A stretch of DNA of 64,000 bases from Ifrita kowaldi (taxonomy: Eukaryota > Chordata > Aves > Passeriformes > Cinclosomatidae). Under the pieces are notes generated by a model that had not been told where the DNA came from, ran no database searches, and was given only the letters and a program-made list of their open reading frames with translations. A program made the translations under genes and the position numbers. The stretch lies in the NCBI GenBank assembly GCA_013398055.1, contig VZRS01008243.1, positions 124,001 through 188,000 on the forward strand, in the 5' to 3' direction. Numbering within the stretch: the stretch's first letter is position 1; each line of letters begins with the position of its first letter. Shown one piece after another: positions 50,520 to 64,000 of this stretch.

Positions 50520-52050
50520 ATCTTCTAAACCAGCACCACTGTTTGCAAAGATTGCAGGCACTGTATTGATCTTCTATCCAAGGAACAAGCCTGCAGTATC
50601 AAAAATTTTAAGTTATGATTTACGCGGACATTTGAACTTATTTTTTTGCTTGGACTGACATCCTTTAAAAGGAAGCATAAATAAAAATAATAAGTTGCAA
50701 TCATGGAAAACATCAAACAATTTCAGCACACCAAGATTTTTGTATTTTTTTGGTCATCTGACCTGGACCACAGTTTTAAGGTCACTTTTTCGTCTTCTCA
50801 GTGTGAAAGCAGTGCCATTCTCTCAGAGCCCACCAATAAAAGTTCATCTGGGACATTTTCTAGATTATTACACCAGCATTACAGCACACTACAGCTGCAA
50901 ACACAGCTTCAGCTACACTTTTCACAGATCTGCATTTACAGTAAACAGTCACATGCAGTTACAGCTAGATTTAAAATTCAAAAAATTCTCTTTACTTGTT
51001 TTTATTTAATAAGGAAAATTTTTCAGTTGTTCTCTCTTAACACTGAAATTTAACTCCTAGTGACTGTAAGTGAATGACTCAGTAAGTTCATGCTTACAGT
51101 ACTAACATTCTTACTTCAATCCATAACCTTGGAGGAGAGAGGAAGAAGATGCACGTCAAGGTTCCTTTTAAATCCAGTCTAGATTAATAATATGCAGAAA
51201 CCATTGCTATACCAACAGCTATTGAATAGTAACTGCAATTAAGTAGGTCTTTTCCTAGCAGGTATCTGTCCTTGCAATTAACTCATACACATATTGCAAG
51301 TCTCAGGTGAGTATATAAGGAATAGGGACAGATTATTCCATTACCCTAAGGGCTTGTATGTCCTAAGATTATGAATTTGCCTTTTGAATGCTTTACAGTT
51401 CAAATTCAAACTGCAGCCTGTTCTCTGATTAATCACTAGACTGGAAAATTTAAGTCGTGGTTTTTTTGATTAAGCAAAATGAATTAGATTTCAACTAAAC
51501 AAAACAGGACTAATTTTTACTACTTAGTTTCATCAAGGCTAAAAAAACTCCTTCAGTCTTCCTCTAATGTGGACATTGTTTTAAAAATAATGAAACTAGT
51601 ATTAAAGATTAGTATTTCAGATAAATAAGTTTGGGGTTGTTTTACCCAGTAAACATGTATTATCTGATGCAGACAAATTTTTGCATTTACACAAGTATGG
51701 CATTTTTTGTAGCAAAGAGATTAAACCTAAGAAAATTTAAGGTGCACTTTAGTATGAAAATCAAAGTATGGTTTTGACCGAATATGATCATATAATTTAG
51801 TTGTCCCCTTGCATAGAAAGGACATAATAATTAGTATACAGAACCTACCATTTGTGGGAGAAGTAGGCAGCAGGCAGGACATGGTCACCAGGGAGTATTC
51901 TCACAGTTTCAAAACAAAGCAGAAATATTCTCTTTATAATGACTGCCAAGGAATGCCTAGAGAGCAGAGGTCATTGGCACCTCAGTTAGCATCTTGTTTC
52001 TAATAGCTCTCTTAGAAAGTGCATTCCTTTGAGATGCAACAAAATCAATT
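50520..52050. other. AT-rich non-coding DNA
   Basis: Overlapping plus frames at 50695-51053 (104 and 116 codons, two phases) have serine/phenylalanine-rich translations without a motif, and are judged chance. Nothing else is seen. Confidence 0.5.
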
Positions 52051-52128
52051 CACAGAACCACAGAATGGCTGGGGTTGGAGGGAAGCTCTGGAGGTCATCT
52101 TGTACAACCTCCCTGCTCAAGCAGGGTC
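52051..52128 (-). mobile_element. CR1 3'-tail fragment, antisense
   Basis: CACAGAACCACAGAATGGCT, GGGGTTGGAGGGAAGCTCTG, GAGGTCATCTTGTACAACCT, then CCCTGCTCAAGCAGGGTC is the reverse complement of the last ~78 bases of a CR1. No ORF2 sequence follows, so this is an extreme 5' truncation. Confidence 0.92.
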
Positions 52129-52389
52129 AAATTCTCAGGCATTGTTTTGAGCAAGAACAGGGCCATCAACACTTCTGCTTTCCTCTCCTACTTCTGAATT
52201 TCTCATAAAGAGGTGTAAAACTAGAGAGATCTAGAATAGAGAGGTCTTAAATATGAAAACATTATACATTTTCCTCTTCCCCTTATTGTGCTGAAACAAC
52301 TCAAGCTACTCTGGTACTATTATTCAGATCCTGGTCAAATGGAAAAAAAGAAAGAAAAAGAAGAAATAAGGATTGTGATTGTTTACCAT
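52129..52389. other. Short spacer between CR1 tail and LTR
   Basis: Contains a purine-rich patch at 52339-52370 and nothing else that I can name. Confidence 0.5.
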
Positions 52390-52906
52390 TAGGAGAAGAG
52401 GGAAAAAAAGTTGGGAAGAGAATGGTAAAAAGATGGTCAAGATAAAGGCAGTTTAACAAAGCAAAGACAAAGGTCATGTTTGAAAGGAAATTAAAACAAA
52501 AGATTTATTCTTTACTTCCCACCAGCAGGCAATGCCCAGGCACTTCCCCAGAAGCAGGGCTTCGGTGTGGGTTGTCGTTGCTCCAGAGGACAAAAGTCAT
52601 AAGTAACAAATTCCCCTTGCTCTCCCCTTTCCTCCTTTCTCTCAGGTTTTTTTGCTGACCAGACACCATATGGTGTGCAATGTCCTTTGGTCAGTTAGGG
52701 TCAGCTGTCCTGGTTGTGTCCCCTCCTGAGTTCTTGCCCACCTCCAGCCTACTGATGGGGAGACAGTGCTGATGCTGTGCCAGCCCTGCCCAGCAGCAGC
52801 CAAAGCACTGGGGTGTTATCAGCACATTTCCAGCTACCGGTGCAAAGCACGGCACTGTGAGAGCTGCTGTGGGAAAATGAACTCCAGCTCAGCCAGACCC
52901 AATACA
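52390..52906 (-). mobile_element. Avian ERV LTR, antisense
   Basis: The plus-strand end is CAGCCAGACCCAATACA (52906), so the minus strand starts TGTATTGGGTCTGGCTGAG. It continues with TGAGAGCTGC-like U3 text, GCTGATAACACCCCAGTGC, GGCTGGAGGTGGGCAAGAAC, GGACAGCTGACCCTAACTGA, CCATATGGTGTCTGGTCAGC, AATAAATCTTTTGTTTTAAT (a poly(A) signal on the minus strand), then GTTAAACTGCCTTTATC. The 3' LTR end (near 52390 on the plus strand) is decayed and its limit is approximate. This is the GC-richest copy of the family here, and no internal viral sequence is attached. Confidence 0.85.
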
Positions 52907-55058
52907 CTTCCACTTGTTTTCTTGGCTTTTCTGTGTCCAGAAGCCACTGCAGTGTAAGTGGTCATCATCAACATAAAAGTATTATAGCTCTCTGAATATC
53001 ACCAGTCTAGTCCTAACTGAAAACCAAATGTTTTAAGAAGTTAATTGAGAGGGATGCATATTTGTATACAAACTGAATATTTTTGGGGTTTTTATGTAAA
53101 TGTATGTTCTGATTTCTTTAAGTCATATTAGAAATCAAATTCCCAGAATTTGCATTTTTCCTGTGCTGCCACTTTTTTCCCTCCACGTGGCAGTGGAACT
53201 TATTTCCGGGAAAAAAAATAATAGTGTGACGATATTGACAGCTAGTGTGTAACATTTGAAATTATCACAGTGTAGAGCTCTACATTTTATATTGGCAAAT
53301 CTGCATTTGAACTTGAGAGTGTCCCTTAGACAATATGCATTTGAAGCCTTGAGATGTAGCAACAGCTACAGAGTTAAAAATAAATTCCAAGGTCAACAGT
53401 AGTAGAAAACAATTTAGTAACACCTAAAATAATGTCCATTCATTCTGTACTAAACATTACATTTAGCCATTGCAGAAACTAGTAGGATAGCAATGTATCT
53501 TTCAAAGATAAATAACCATACTATAATACAATGATATATAAAACATTTTAAAATACAGTCATTGAGTCCTAGTATTTATGAAATTGAGAAAGCTATAGCA
53601 TTATGCTACAGGGGAAAAAAAGTAATTTAAAATACCTACACATATTAGAATTCCTGAAATGGTAAGCTTCATATGAACTGGTCTGAGCCTGTGATGTACT
53701 TCTAAGTCTAATAATGGCCACACTATTCTTTCTTTAGTAAAGAGAATTAAATATGTTTTGTTCTATACAGCAACCACAGAAATTGCTTATTACATGTTTT
53801 ACATACTAATGCTGAAGTCTTGTCATGTAAACAACCTTGCTGTAGCACACCAAACTTTAAGAGAGTTTGGATAGTTTTTCAAATGACATTGGAAGACAGG
53901 GTAACCACAGATACACATATGTATTTTTAAATTACATTGCAGATAATTTTAAAGGTCTTTGTCTATGACTAGAATCTGTTAATGTTATAACTTTTTAAAG
54001 GTCTCTCAGTTCCCATACATCTTTTTGTTTCAAGATGGGAATTCATCAGAAAAGAAGACAGAGAAAACAAGATGCAGAACAAATGCTTTGGTCATCAAAT
54101 TGTCATTTTCCATGTATCCCACTGTCTAAAGAAATGTGTGATAGTCATTTCCCCGAAAGACTTCAGAATCACCCACAGCAAGGACAGCTGCTGACATTTG
54201 ATAATGTAAACATGCAGAGAGCAGAATATTTTAATATTGTAATGTGTATTATTGTTCCTTAGGTTAGCATGTCAGCTAGAGACTGTGGCTGTGACTAATC
54301 CCTCAGCAGACAGGTGTCCATTAATTTCAATCATAATTCACTAACAAGACTAATTATTAAAAAAATTTAAAAATTAAAAAGTGAGGAAGGTAGAGAGGCA
54401 AGGTAAGGATAGTTGTAAACAAAATCATTTGCTATCTCAAGATAGATGATTTTAAGTTTAATATTTTGTATAAGTGGACAATCTCAGAAAGACTAGCTTG
54501 ACTAAAATAGCTCATTGAAATATTTCAGCTCTGTGATTTACCACCTGACAAATGGAACAGACATGATTAGTTTTGGTCCACAAGTGTGATGTTTGCATCG
54601 ATTTTCCTCTGCTATGAGGATCATTGCTGAATTTCAAAATGGAAACTGTCATTAACACTTCATTCCTTCATATTTCCCACCCTCAACCATAATTTCACCA
54701 ATTGCCTTTTTTAATGAATAAAAGTGATGAAAAATAGTGAGTTGTCAGCAGCTGTTTTTCCAGCTACAAATCTATGCATGTAACCACGTATTTATTATTC
54801 ATCTGTGCTTCTCTCCCAATCTGTCTTTAAAAATAACAATTTATTTTTGAACTACTTGTAGCAATATTTAACCACTGAACCCTTTAATTACTTAAACTAC
54901 GGACAAGCAGGGCTCACTCAAATGCTGAGATAATAGTTTTGTACATGCAAGCTGAATTAAAAAGGTAAATGAATGAACGCTTCAATTTTTAATAACTTGC
55001 CAGTTTGGAGTAGAAACTGAATGTTCCTGAATGGTAAAGATGCCACATAAATATATAC

Positions 55059-55061
<3 letters not shown>
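52907..55061. other. AT-rich non-coding DNA, nothing recognised
   Basis: Frames are at most about 75 codons, with no repeats I can name. Confidence 0.5.
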
Positions 55062-55093
<32 letters not shown>

Positions 55094-55097
55094 TGTG
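55062..55097 (+). repeat. (TG)n microsatellite
   Basis: About 14 uninterrupted TG units, then TTGTGTG. It is followed at about 55107-55121 by CATATACATACACAC, which partly complements the upstream ATATACATATGTGTG flank. It is likely length-polymorphic. Confidence 0.95.
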
Positions 55098-58094
55098 GGC
55101 AGGTATGCATATACATACACACAGAAGAATATATTTCCTTGACTAAGTATTTTGTGTTCAGCTTCTTTTTCAGCTATGCATCATCATATAAAAGGCACAC
55201 ATCTAAACTAAGCTGGTCGCCTACGCCGCTTCCTGGTACACTGAAAGAAACTGTCACCTGCAAAGGACGTGTCACATGACTTGCAATCCTAATCTAGCAC
55301 AGGATTGAATACATACAAACAGGGTTTAACTTTCCCCTTCAGCTAAAGAGGAATCCTAGATTTCTTCTCTTCAATAGACACTTTCTTTTAGAAGGATAAA
55401 ATGCTGGGAGAACCGTACAGCTTTGCTCAGAAATACATAGTCAAAAAGTGAATCTGTAATATGGTCAGGAACACTTCCCTAAATCTTTATACTTTTATGT
55501 ATTTTTTCTTGGCTCTTAAACCTAGTGTAAGTCTGTTTTGGATTTCATCAGCATTATATTATTTATAAGTGCCAAATACTCAGGATACCATGAAAATAAA
55601 TTAAACTGAAAAGCAGGGGTACCGATTCTTATTCTGAGTTGCAACTTGATGTGAAGAAAGCAGATTTAAGATCCATATATCTGTCACATGGGACTCTTCA
55701 AAGGGCCACCAAAGCTCACAAGTCCTCTGGACTAGGACTTGACAGAGAACAAGGGAGGCCAGCCGTGCAGTCTGCCCTATGCACCCCACAGCCCTCAGGC
55801 TACAAAGAATTCAGGGATCCCTATATTTCAGATCCACTTTGTTACTTCTGCGTCACAGGAAGGGATATGCATGTGCTCTTACCAAAACACACATAGATGA
55901 TTCTCAAGCACCAAAAGCTCACAAAAACCACTTTTCTTTTTTTCACAGAAATCACTTTTCATCCAAGTTTTCATGTGATACAAATGCATTCCATGCTAAT
56001 GCCTTATCTATTTACCATTTCTCACTCTCTAGTGAGAAAATAATTACAATAAGAAGAATAATAACAATGCAATGAGAGACAAGAACCACTATCATATGGT
56101 TCTAGGGTCTACTAAAGTATACTTTTCCTACTCATATAATAGAAGTGATGGTTTTTTAAATAGAACATAGAAAAATGTGCCGCAGCTAATTTACAAGAGA
56201 AAAATTAAAAAATATTTTACAGATAAGGAATAGTTCATTCAGATCTAAGTACATAATAGAGACCAAACATTATTTCGTTGTCTAAATCATAGATGACCTG
56301 ATCTGTGACTTCACAGACACTTGGATTTCCACGAGGTCTGATGTCCTCACTGCCCAAATGTCTCATCTACTAAATGAGTAATACTACTAACAGTAGGATT
56401 ATGTTTGGCATATTTCCTAAAACCATATCTACGAGATAAGACGTCTGGTAAAACTCTTCCAAAAAGAGAACAGAAGGTGCAACAAGAAAATGTGGTGCCA
56501 ATTCAATCAGCTGGTAACCAGGAAATTTCCCCAGAACTGAAGAACTGGGCTCCAGCTACTTTCTTAACAAAGCATCCACTCCATGAAGACATGGCAAATT
56601 TCTTCCTTTTCTGCCCACTCCATCTGTCTTGGTATTAAAAATGGGGTCAAATCTCCTCACACAGAGAACAATCTCTTTCTTTCACCTCAGAAAAGATCTC
56701 TAGCAGTAATCTGCCGGAGAAAAAGCAATCTTCCAGGTTCAATAGAATTTTGTGAGAAACGGATGAGCGATAACTAACTCCAAGATAATTTTACAGCTGT
56801 AAGCCAGAAATGGGCAGAAGTGAATTCTGTGAATTACAAACTCTGCATCAGAGAAGACAGCACTTAAACACATCCTTCAGAATTCCCTAGTGACCATTTA
56901 CAGTATTTTATGCTTAGATCCAGGTTCAGCTTCATAACATTACGGTATGTATAAATGTCCAAGCAAGGAACAAAGTCACTCAGTATTCCTGTTATAATAC
57001 ACACAGAGAGACAGGCTACACTGCACAAGTAGATTAATTTTTGAGTGATCTAATTTACTCCCCACAGAACATGTATTTCTTCAGAGGGAGAGCATATATT
57101 CTACAGAGGGAGCCTGCAAAACTAAGAGATTCCTACTTTATATGCCTAATCTAAGCTTCTAAAATACAATGAGTATGGATTTGGTTTTGCAAGATTTATG
57201 TTTTATCTGTTTTCAGTACCTAACTTCCACAAAATTGAGTCAAGTCATTCATGCCTGAGCTCTAGGTTTCATCAGCCAATCTTTCAAACAAAAGTGCTGT
57301 TAGAACTAGCAATCATATTCTACCTTCCTGAGACTGGATCCAGCCTGTTAACTCAAAGACAGAAATGAGGATGAAATCAGAAATTATTTGTAAGCAAAAA
57401 ATGCCAGCAAAAACTGTTAGGAACATTAATGATGAATAAGTCAATCAATTCTAATAAACATAATAAAGAAAAGTCTGGTAAAAACTGACTACTCAACATG
57501 CAATTAAATATAAAACTATTAATGAATTTCAAGTTTTATGTTCCAGATGAGAGAGCCCACCACTACAAAAAACCAGCTAATGACACATTTGCATTGTTCT
57601 CTAAGGATATTTCCAGTAACTAAGCTTTGAAATTCAGCATAATCAGAGAAAAAACACTTGAGAATCAAGTTTTTGAAAAATAGGTGTTCACAATGTAAGT
57701 AGCTAGCAGACACATTAGAATAAAAAATACATAATTATTTTTGCAATAAAAGACTGCTACTTACAGTTTACTTTTTGACCAGACAAGTATCTATTTGTTT
57801 ATACAAGTATACAAATTTTTTTACATGAAAATTAAGGATTCCTTATTTTTATTGCATCAAAACAAGACTACTCTTTCAACTGATATATCTATACATTATG
57901 ATACCATGGTCATAATTTATTTATCTTGATCAAAAATAAAGAAAAACATTCAGTCAGAAATACATATTTTTTCTGGAAATAGTTTGCAGCATCCTGCAAC
58001 AGAGAGGGAAGCCTCAGACCATTACTATGGAGAAACCAAAGGTCAAAAGCAAACAAAATAGCCAAATTCTAAGGACCACTGATTCACAAAGAGG
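55098..58094. other. AT-rich non-coding DNA, nothing recognised
   Basis: The frames at 55639-55896 and 55779-56075 overlap in different phases and match nothing. The rest looks unique. Confidence 0.5.
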
Positions 58095-61094
58095 ATGCCT
58101 GCAGAGGTACTCAAGGCTCAGTGTGGTTTTATCTCACAGTGTGGCCTGAGGAGGGAACAGTTTCAGGGAAATAATATGGCTCCAAATTATCACAAATATA
58201 TTCCAAAATCCTTTCAGTCCATCAAAATGGTTTTTGGAGATATAATCATACTTGCACTAGAGAATAACTTTATGAGTTTCCAGAGGCAAAAAGACATCAG
58301 GAAGGAACACGTGCATATATATGTCCAGGTGATACAGCCTGGCCACTTACTATCAAGTCAGAACTTTTTTAATAGTTTCTTCCAGAATAAAGTAGCACCT
58401 ACTTGGCAAAGATTTGCAGCCAATAATAACGATGGCAGCATCTTTTTTAAAGAAGATTTGTATCACATTATACAAGAATTCACTTATTTTTCAAAATAAT
58501 ACTTTACTAAATGCAGCATAGTTTCCTCAACAGAGCTTTATATATTCAATCACTGCCTAATAAGTATCATTTAAGTCTTGCTTAAATCTTATACTGGACT
58601 TTTGCATAAGGATAAACACCATTCTCTTAGAGAAATCCCTCCTTTTGCTATGAGATCTCTTTTCTTTGGTTAGTACTTCAGAAAGTTTTAATACAAGTTT
58701 TCTAGAGTTCTAATTGTGCCTTCATAGACTAACCTCTAGATGGGAGAAATCCCTGAGGGAAAACACAGACATGCATCCTCACATTCCTAGTGCATGCATC
58801 ACCATTCGTTCTACATAATGTGGTTACTGTTCTTCACATACCGGCAGCCACAGAATTCCCTAAGTTAGACACCTCCTGGCTTTGCCACTAATAGCTTCAA
58901 TATAAATGTAAGCATAATCCATACCTTCCCTACATTCCAGCAAGATTCCCTCTGCTTTTCTTCTTCTCTGAGTCCTATTTAAGTTGGGAAGAATAGAACC
59001 TATTTTACTGGGGATACAGCATTCAAAGACAGCTCTAACTAACAGCACCACTAGCCTTAAAAATAAGAAAATCAAATATAACGCTGTGGGCTAGTATTTT
59101 ACATTTTCCAGGACTATGCCTATGTTTCCAACTAATCATTCTGCATCTAGTTGACCTGAAAGTTGGCACGGCCACTGTATATGTCTTCAAACCTTAGCAG
59201 TTTTGAAGACAAAGGTTTATCTCATCATATTTGCTCACAATGGACAAGTTGTATCTAGAGATACGCAGACATTAAAACAAGTAAAAATCTTCATTTTCTG
59301 TACACCCATACAGAAATCATTAAACCCACCTGGTACTTCTTCCCTTTCATCTTCTAGCTTGAAGCAAGGAAGGTGTCAGATGAGACATGAACTTGGGGAT
59401 AATTATTCAATTACTTTACTCAGAATAGTAACAGATGGGTGCTAACTAGTTCTGTTGTATGTTCTGATTGTTCTCTGCAAGCTCAAAGACTTTTAAATTG
59501 AATGGGAAAACAAGGGTTCAACCACCTGTGCATTTAGTGTTTTGTTTTCCCTTAGCTAATCTACTGTCATGCATGTGGTACGCAAATGAACTCAACCGGA
59601 CATTTACCATCAAGTTCATAATAAGGTGATTCTCTATGGTACATTTAACAGAATTAGTAGTTTAGAAATGCATATGGTTCCCTATTACCTTCCTGCAATC
59701 TTCAACGGTTAAAGGAAACTGTAGATTATTTTAGATCATATCACCACAAAAGTAGATCACCTCTTTTCAATAAAATCTCTGGCTGAGAAGCTTGCAGACA
59801 AATAAATTACTAACTTTAATTCACGGACACCAAAATTAATTGAAGAGGGAGGGTATGGTGAAATCAGGAGCAGTTAGGTAGCTGTGTAGACTTCAGGCAA
59901 AACTAAATGTGAAGGCCCAGGTTATAGATATAATTTATTAATACTTTATTCAGCAAACCAGTGTGCTGTAGTAATATTTTCAGGCATCTAATTCAACAAA
60001 TACATACTGTGTATCTGCTGAAATTACTAACATTTTCAAATACTTAATTTGATGGTTAGCTTGGTAGAGCAGTATCACAAATTGCAGAAACATTTACACT
60101 AGATGAAATGAATGCTAATTTGAAAAATAACAACAGGTTTTTATTATTTCACTTAAATTAAATATTTTAAAAACTTACTAAGCCTAATAGTGATATAAGA
60201 GAATAATGCTTTCAGAATAAAAAAAAAGTTGGGGCTGGAATAAGATGAGACTACTTGCATTCAGGGTTTATCCATACAAATATGCATTTTATGTAGATAA
60301 GCAGTCTTCATTCATTATACATTTGTGTCTAAAATGGTTGTCTCTGAAAGCCTATTCTTCCACAGTCATTCTTGACTGTGAGGAAAAATATGCTTCAGTT
60401 TTTCTCCATATGACTTTGCCTGATGTGCAAACATAAGGCGCAATTCAGCTGCTCACTTCTCAGCTGTGAAGGGACTTTGCTGCCACTGCTGCAGGGAAAA
60501 ATGAATTAGTCACAAATTATATGGTTGTTAATAAACAGCCATAACCAACTGGTAAAAGGCAATATTTTGGGAAAAAATAAATTCTTTGAGAGTGTTTTTC
60601 ATATTGGATACAAACTGTACCGGGCTACAAGGTACCTTTCAGTGAGTGACTGCTATAGTGGGTGTGAGAATGACCTCTGTAGCATCATCAGCTCCTGAAG
60701 GCAGAGAACTGGGGCAATGAGAACATGCTTAGGCTGATTAAAAGTTTGTTACTCTTGATCTGCTCTTTAAGACTTCTCCATATCTGACTTTTGCAGCCAG
60801 AATATTTTCTGTTCTATGAGACCCTGCATTTGCTGTTCAGAGACAGTAGGTCAGGTTCCTTCACTGAATTTCTTTTTAAAGCCTTCTTTATTAATCCTGT
60901 CATGTTCTCTCAGCATTTGCATTTATACTAAAACATGAGGTAAGACCACCCTTTCTTATAAATGAGCTAGTCCTTTATCCTTATTCCACCAACCGTGTCC
61001 CTTAATCCTGCTTTCAGTCACACCAGGTAAGACATGCCCTAATGCAAACTGTGCAAATAAAAAATTAAACAAATGAAAGTCTTTATGAACTGTC
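58095..61094. other. AT-rich non-coding DNA with a 134-codon frame
   Basis: The plus frame at 58095-58499 opens with TTG or a nearby codon rather than in a clear initiation context, has a mixed composition, and shows no domain or signal I recognise. I regard it as chance. No repeat was recognised in the rest. Confidence 0.45.
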
Positions 61095-61526
61095 TTGAGG
61101 AAAAATCCAAATATGTTCAAATTACTTCCTGACCTCATCCACATTCTGAAAAAGAAAATCTCAGCAATGTGGCATAGCATTATTAAAATTCACATTGCCC
61201 TGAAATTATGTATGTGGAATATGGATATTGTTATTTTTCCCTTTCACATTTGCCAAGCCATAGTGCAGTGCTACATCTCCTGTGTCTTAGCAATCTGTTA
61301 TTCCCTGCATCCTCTCTGCCAGGTTCCCTTACCTGCTTGTGGGTCTCTCAAACTTTCCTTGCAACCTCTTCTACTCAGAAAACTTTCTAAGCAAGATAGA
61401 ATAAAAGCTGGTTTTGTTGTCCTTCAGATACTCCTTTTGAATTGTTTTGTCTGTGGGACCTACAGAGCTCTGAAGATGAGATACCATTACCATGCTAACC
61501 ATGTTGGCACCCTGGGGTCCCTCTAA
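61095..61526 (+). other. Longest open frame in the window (143 codons), unassigned
   Basis: The translation is hydrophobic with many Cys, Leu and Ile residues and has no recognisable family motif. A second frame (61208-61390) runs within it. There is no flanking promoter, no good splice pair and no poly(A) site at a sensible distance. Low GC and hydrophobic residues arise naturally in T-rich DNA, so chance is the best explanation. Confidence 0.2.
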
Positions 61527-64000
61527 CTGTATCTACCTGTTTCTTCTCCCTAGTGAATCTTACCTAGCAATTATCCTTTCACCATACTCAAAGAGTACCT
61601 TATGTACAAGATGCAAAGTGTCATTGGCAGATTCTACCAAGAACCTAAACAAGTTAATGGGAAAAGTTAGTATTGGGAAAGAACACGAAAAAAAATAGGA
61701 AAGCAAGAGCACAGCTGAAACAAACAAAGTATGAGGAAAGGTACAGGAAGGAACTGGAGTAAATATCTGAGCACAGGGAAACAATGTCCTCAGTTAAAAT
61801 TGTGAAGACCATTTAGGGAGAACTGTGAGAACCCCTTGTGGGCTCTAGATTCCCCCTTTCTATTTGTGACAGAGCTATTACTTGCAGAAACCCTTTGTCT
61901 TTGCTCCCAAAGACAACTTTTCTGGGCACAGCACCTACTAATTCCCTTTCACCTGAACAGAACAAGATTTTTTTCTTCTGGAGAGTTGGTCTGAATGAAG
62001 CATAAAGGCCTCAGAGGATGAAAAACTCCCCCAAATATTTCTGGATCAAAAAACTGGGGAAAGAAATAACACAATCCAAGTCGCAGTTTTCCCCTCCCAC
62101 TTTTTTACAGTTTGCAGTTGCTTTCCTCTCCAAAAGAAAGGTAATAGTCTTGGCATAAGAAGCAGACTATAAAAAAATGTATTCAATCCAAATGCTAGCT
62201 TCCTCAGTGCCAAATCCTCATTTAAGGAAACATGTGTGCATGCTGGAATTAATTTTGCTATAGTTAAATGGAGGGAAATCTTCTTAAGGCACACCAGTCA
62301 GGCTTGAGGCAACATTTTGGATTCACTGTGGTGAACCCTGCTGCTCTGCCTTGGAGGCAAAGTTTACCTCGTGATTGGAAACAGCTTGGCAGTAATTTCA
62401 GACACACTTCATAATACAAGCATCCTAGAACAAGAACTAGAACTGAGGCATCCAAAATCTTCAGGAACTCTTCAGAGTGGATTTCTAGATTTAAGAAATG
62501 CACATATAAAATCCTAAAGTTCCTAGCAGCAAAATCTAGAAAACTGGTTTTCCAGCTGAGAATATTTAGCATTGTCACCTAAGAGCTACTGTTGACAAGT
62601 TGTTTGAGACTAAAGTCCTTCTTATACTCAGTCTAGGTGCTCCCCTTGACATCTTATTTGCCAGTTTCACTCTCACTGATAACATATAAGTATCCCTTTT
62701 TGATAGGAGATTGATGAAGCCCATAGTTCCAAACACATTCAACAGCCCAGTGATTAAAGTAGCTTTTAACTTCTCCCCTAACAAATTCTGCATTTTCAAC
62801 TTCAATCCAGCACACCTCCATGTAAGCTGAAGGACCAAACAACCAAGACATTGATGATTCTTCTAGAAATAACATTTAGAGATGTCCTGCAGTCTACAAA
62901 TAAATACATATTTATGAGCTAGAGGGAGAAGGGAGAGGTGACAGATCAACACAAAGGCTTACAGAATTGGTCAGGATATTTCTGTGGGAGAGTTCAGTTC
63001 AAATCCCTGCTTCCCTAAAATATTTATTAATCTATACCATTGGAACAGCTTGGAAAACAATGGGTGTTTGCTGCAGAACACCTTGCCTGTCAGTTATGAC
63101 ATTCCTCCAGGCTTACTGTGACAGTGAACCAAAGTGAACTAAATCTTACTGTCTTGGGATGGGATGAAGATGGCATGATAATTTGATTTAAAGAGAATAC
63201 TACATGAGAGCAGACTCCAGAGCTCAGCTTCTCTGGTGGAACTAAGTCCTTAACTGTCTTTGAGTAAATGGCCACAAGCCCTATTACTCTCTTTAGTGTT
63301 TCTTTCTGCCAGTTTACATTATCCAGCTTTCAAATTCCTGTGTTTTTTCTCTTGGGAAACTAATTGTCCCCAGACAAGAGGATCTTATTGCAGATAGGGG
63401 TGCCCAACCCAAGGCTGTAGCATTTTCAAGGTTACAGCACCTAAATTATTTTCTGAATCTAAAATCTAACCGTACCTGTTTTGGTTAGAATGGATATTAC
63501 TAACCAGAGATTTGTCTTATTAATCCAAAAACATAATAATGTAAAAATAGGTTTATACCAGATATTCAGAAACCTTGCTGTATGCTACTTGGAATCTTGT
63601 ACCATTCCTAGCAGAATTACATCACTCCAGGAATTATTCAACCAGAAAAAAAGTAAAATCAGTTTTTGACTCCAAGTAAATCAAGCATGCATGAAGCGCT
63701 GGTCAGATTTTCAGTTCTTGTTTGCTTCAAGTTCTAATACTCTTGAGAAAAGAAAACTGAAAGGAAAACATGCCAAAACATACAGAATAACATTACATAA
63801 AATATTCTGTATAGGTTGAATTAAAGACGTCTTCACTCTTTCAGTGTTGTGAGGGTTGTAGATTCATATATGCTTCGTGTTACTACCAGATTCACAGCCA
63901 CGCACATGTATCTTATCTTTTTAAAGAAATCAGATTTTTTTTTTTGCAATTCACTGCATTCATAATTTCCCTGCCACTGTTACAGTGAAGGATCAGTGCC
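61527..64000. other. AT-rich non-coding DNA to the window end
   Basis: Overlapping minus frames at 62046-62875 in several phases show no motif. No transposon was recognised. Confidence 0.5.

Noticed and set aside
58095..58499. 134-codon open frame as a gene
   Set aside because: No recognisable domain and no gene context; length is plausible by chance in 64 kb read in six frames.
61095..61526. 143-codon open frame as a gene
   Set aside because: Hydrophobic composition from T-rich DNA, no motif, nested frames in another phase, no transcription or splice signals.

Overview
This window looks like bird nuclear DNA, almost certainly non-coding (intergenic, or inside a very long intron). It is AT-rich throughout, I see no CpG island, and reading frames are short and broken everywhere. 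The diagnostic content is a set of CR1 LINE fragments, the dominant avian retrotransposon, recognised from their reverse-transcriptase protein and from the 3' end built on repeats of ATTCTGTG. With them are several copies of an avian endogenous-retrovirus LTR family whose ends resemble TGTACTGGGTCTGG and CCCCAGCTGGGGTT. From memory that LTR family is common in neoavian and passerine genomes, so a neoavian host is more likely than a chicken-like one; this is inference.

Layout. 1-17.8 kb: AT-rich unique sequence with a perfect 16-bp inverted repeat (7845-7883), a coding-like GC-richer block (9135-9616) and two possible ancient MIR remnants (10.6 and 14.8 kb). 17.8-22.3 kb: three GC-richer blocks that look like LTR remnants, the best at 21.7-22.3 kb. 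27.2-29.7 kb: two CR1 copies in opposite orientation with their truncated 5' ends facing each other, both dead. 29.9-30.3 kb: an antisense LTR. 31.9 kb: a small minisatellite. 34.07-34.14 kb: an exon-like segment with good splice signals. 41.1-41.9 kb: an old CR1 and a CR1 tail. 47.9-52.9 kb: a cluster of three antisense solo LTRs plus a CR1 tail; one LTR has intact TG...CA ends and a 5-bp target-site duplication. 53-64 kb: unique AT-rich sequence with a (TG)n microsatellite.

There is no operon, CRISPR array, rRNA, recognisable tRNA or intact protein-coding gene. The longest open frames (about 100-143 codons) match no family I recognise and fit chance. Nothing supports a new biological system; the items worth checking are the perfect inverted repeats, the exon-like segments and the shared antisense orientation of the LTRs.
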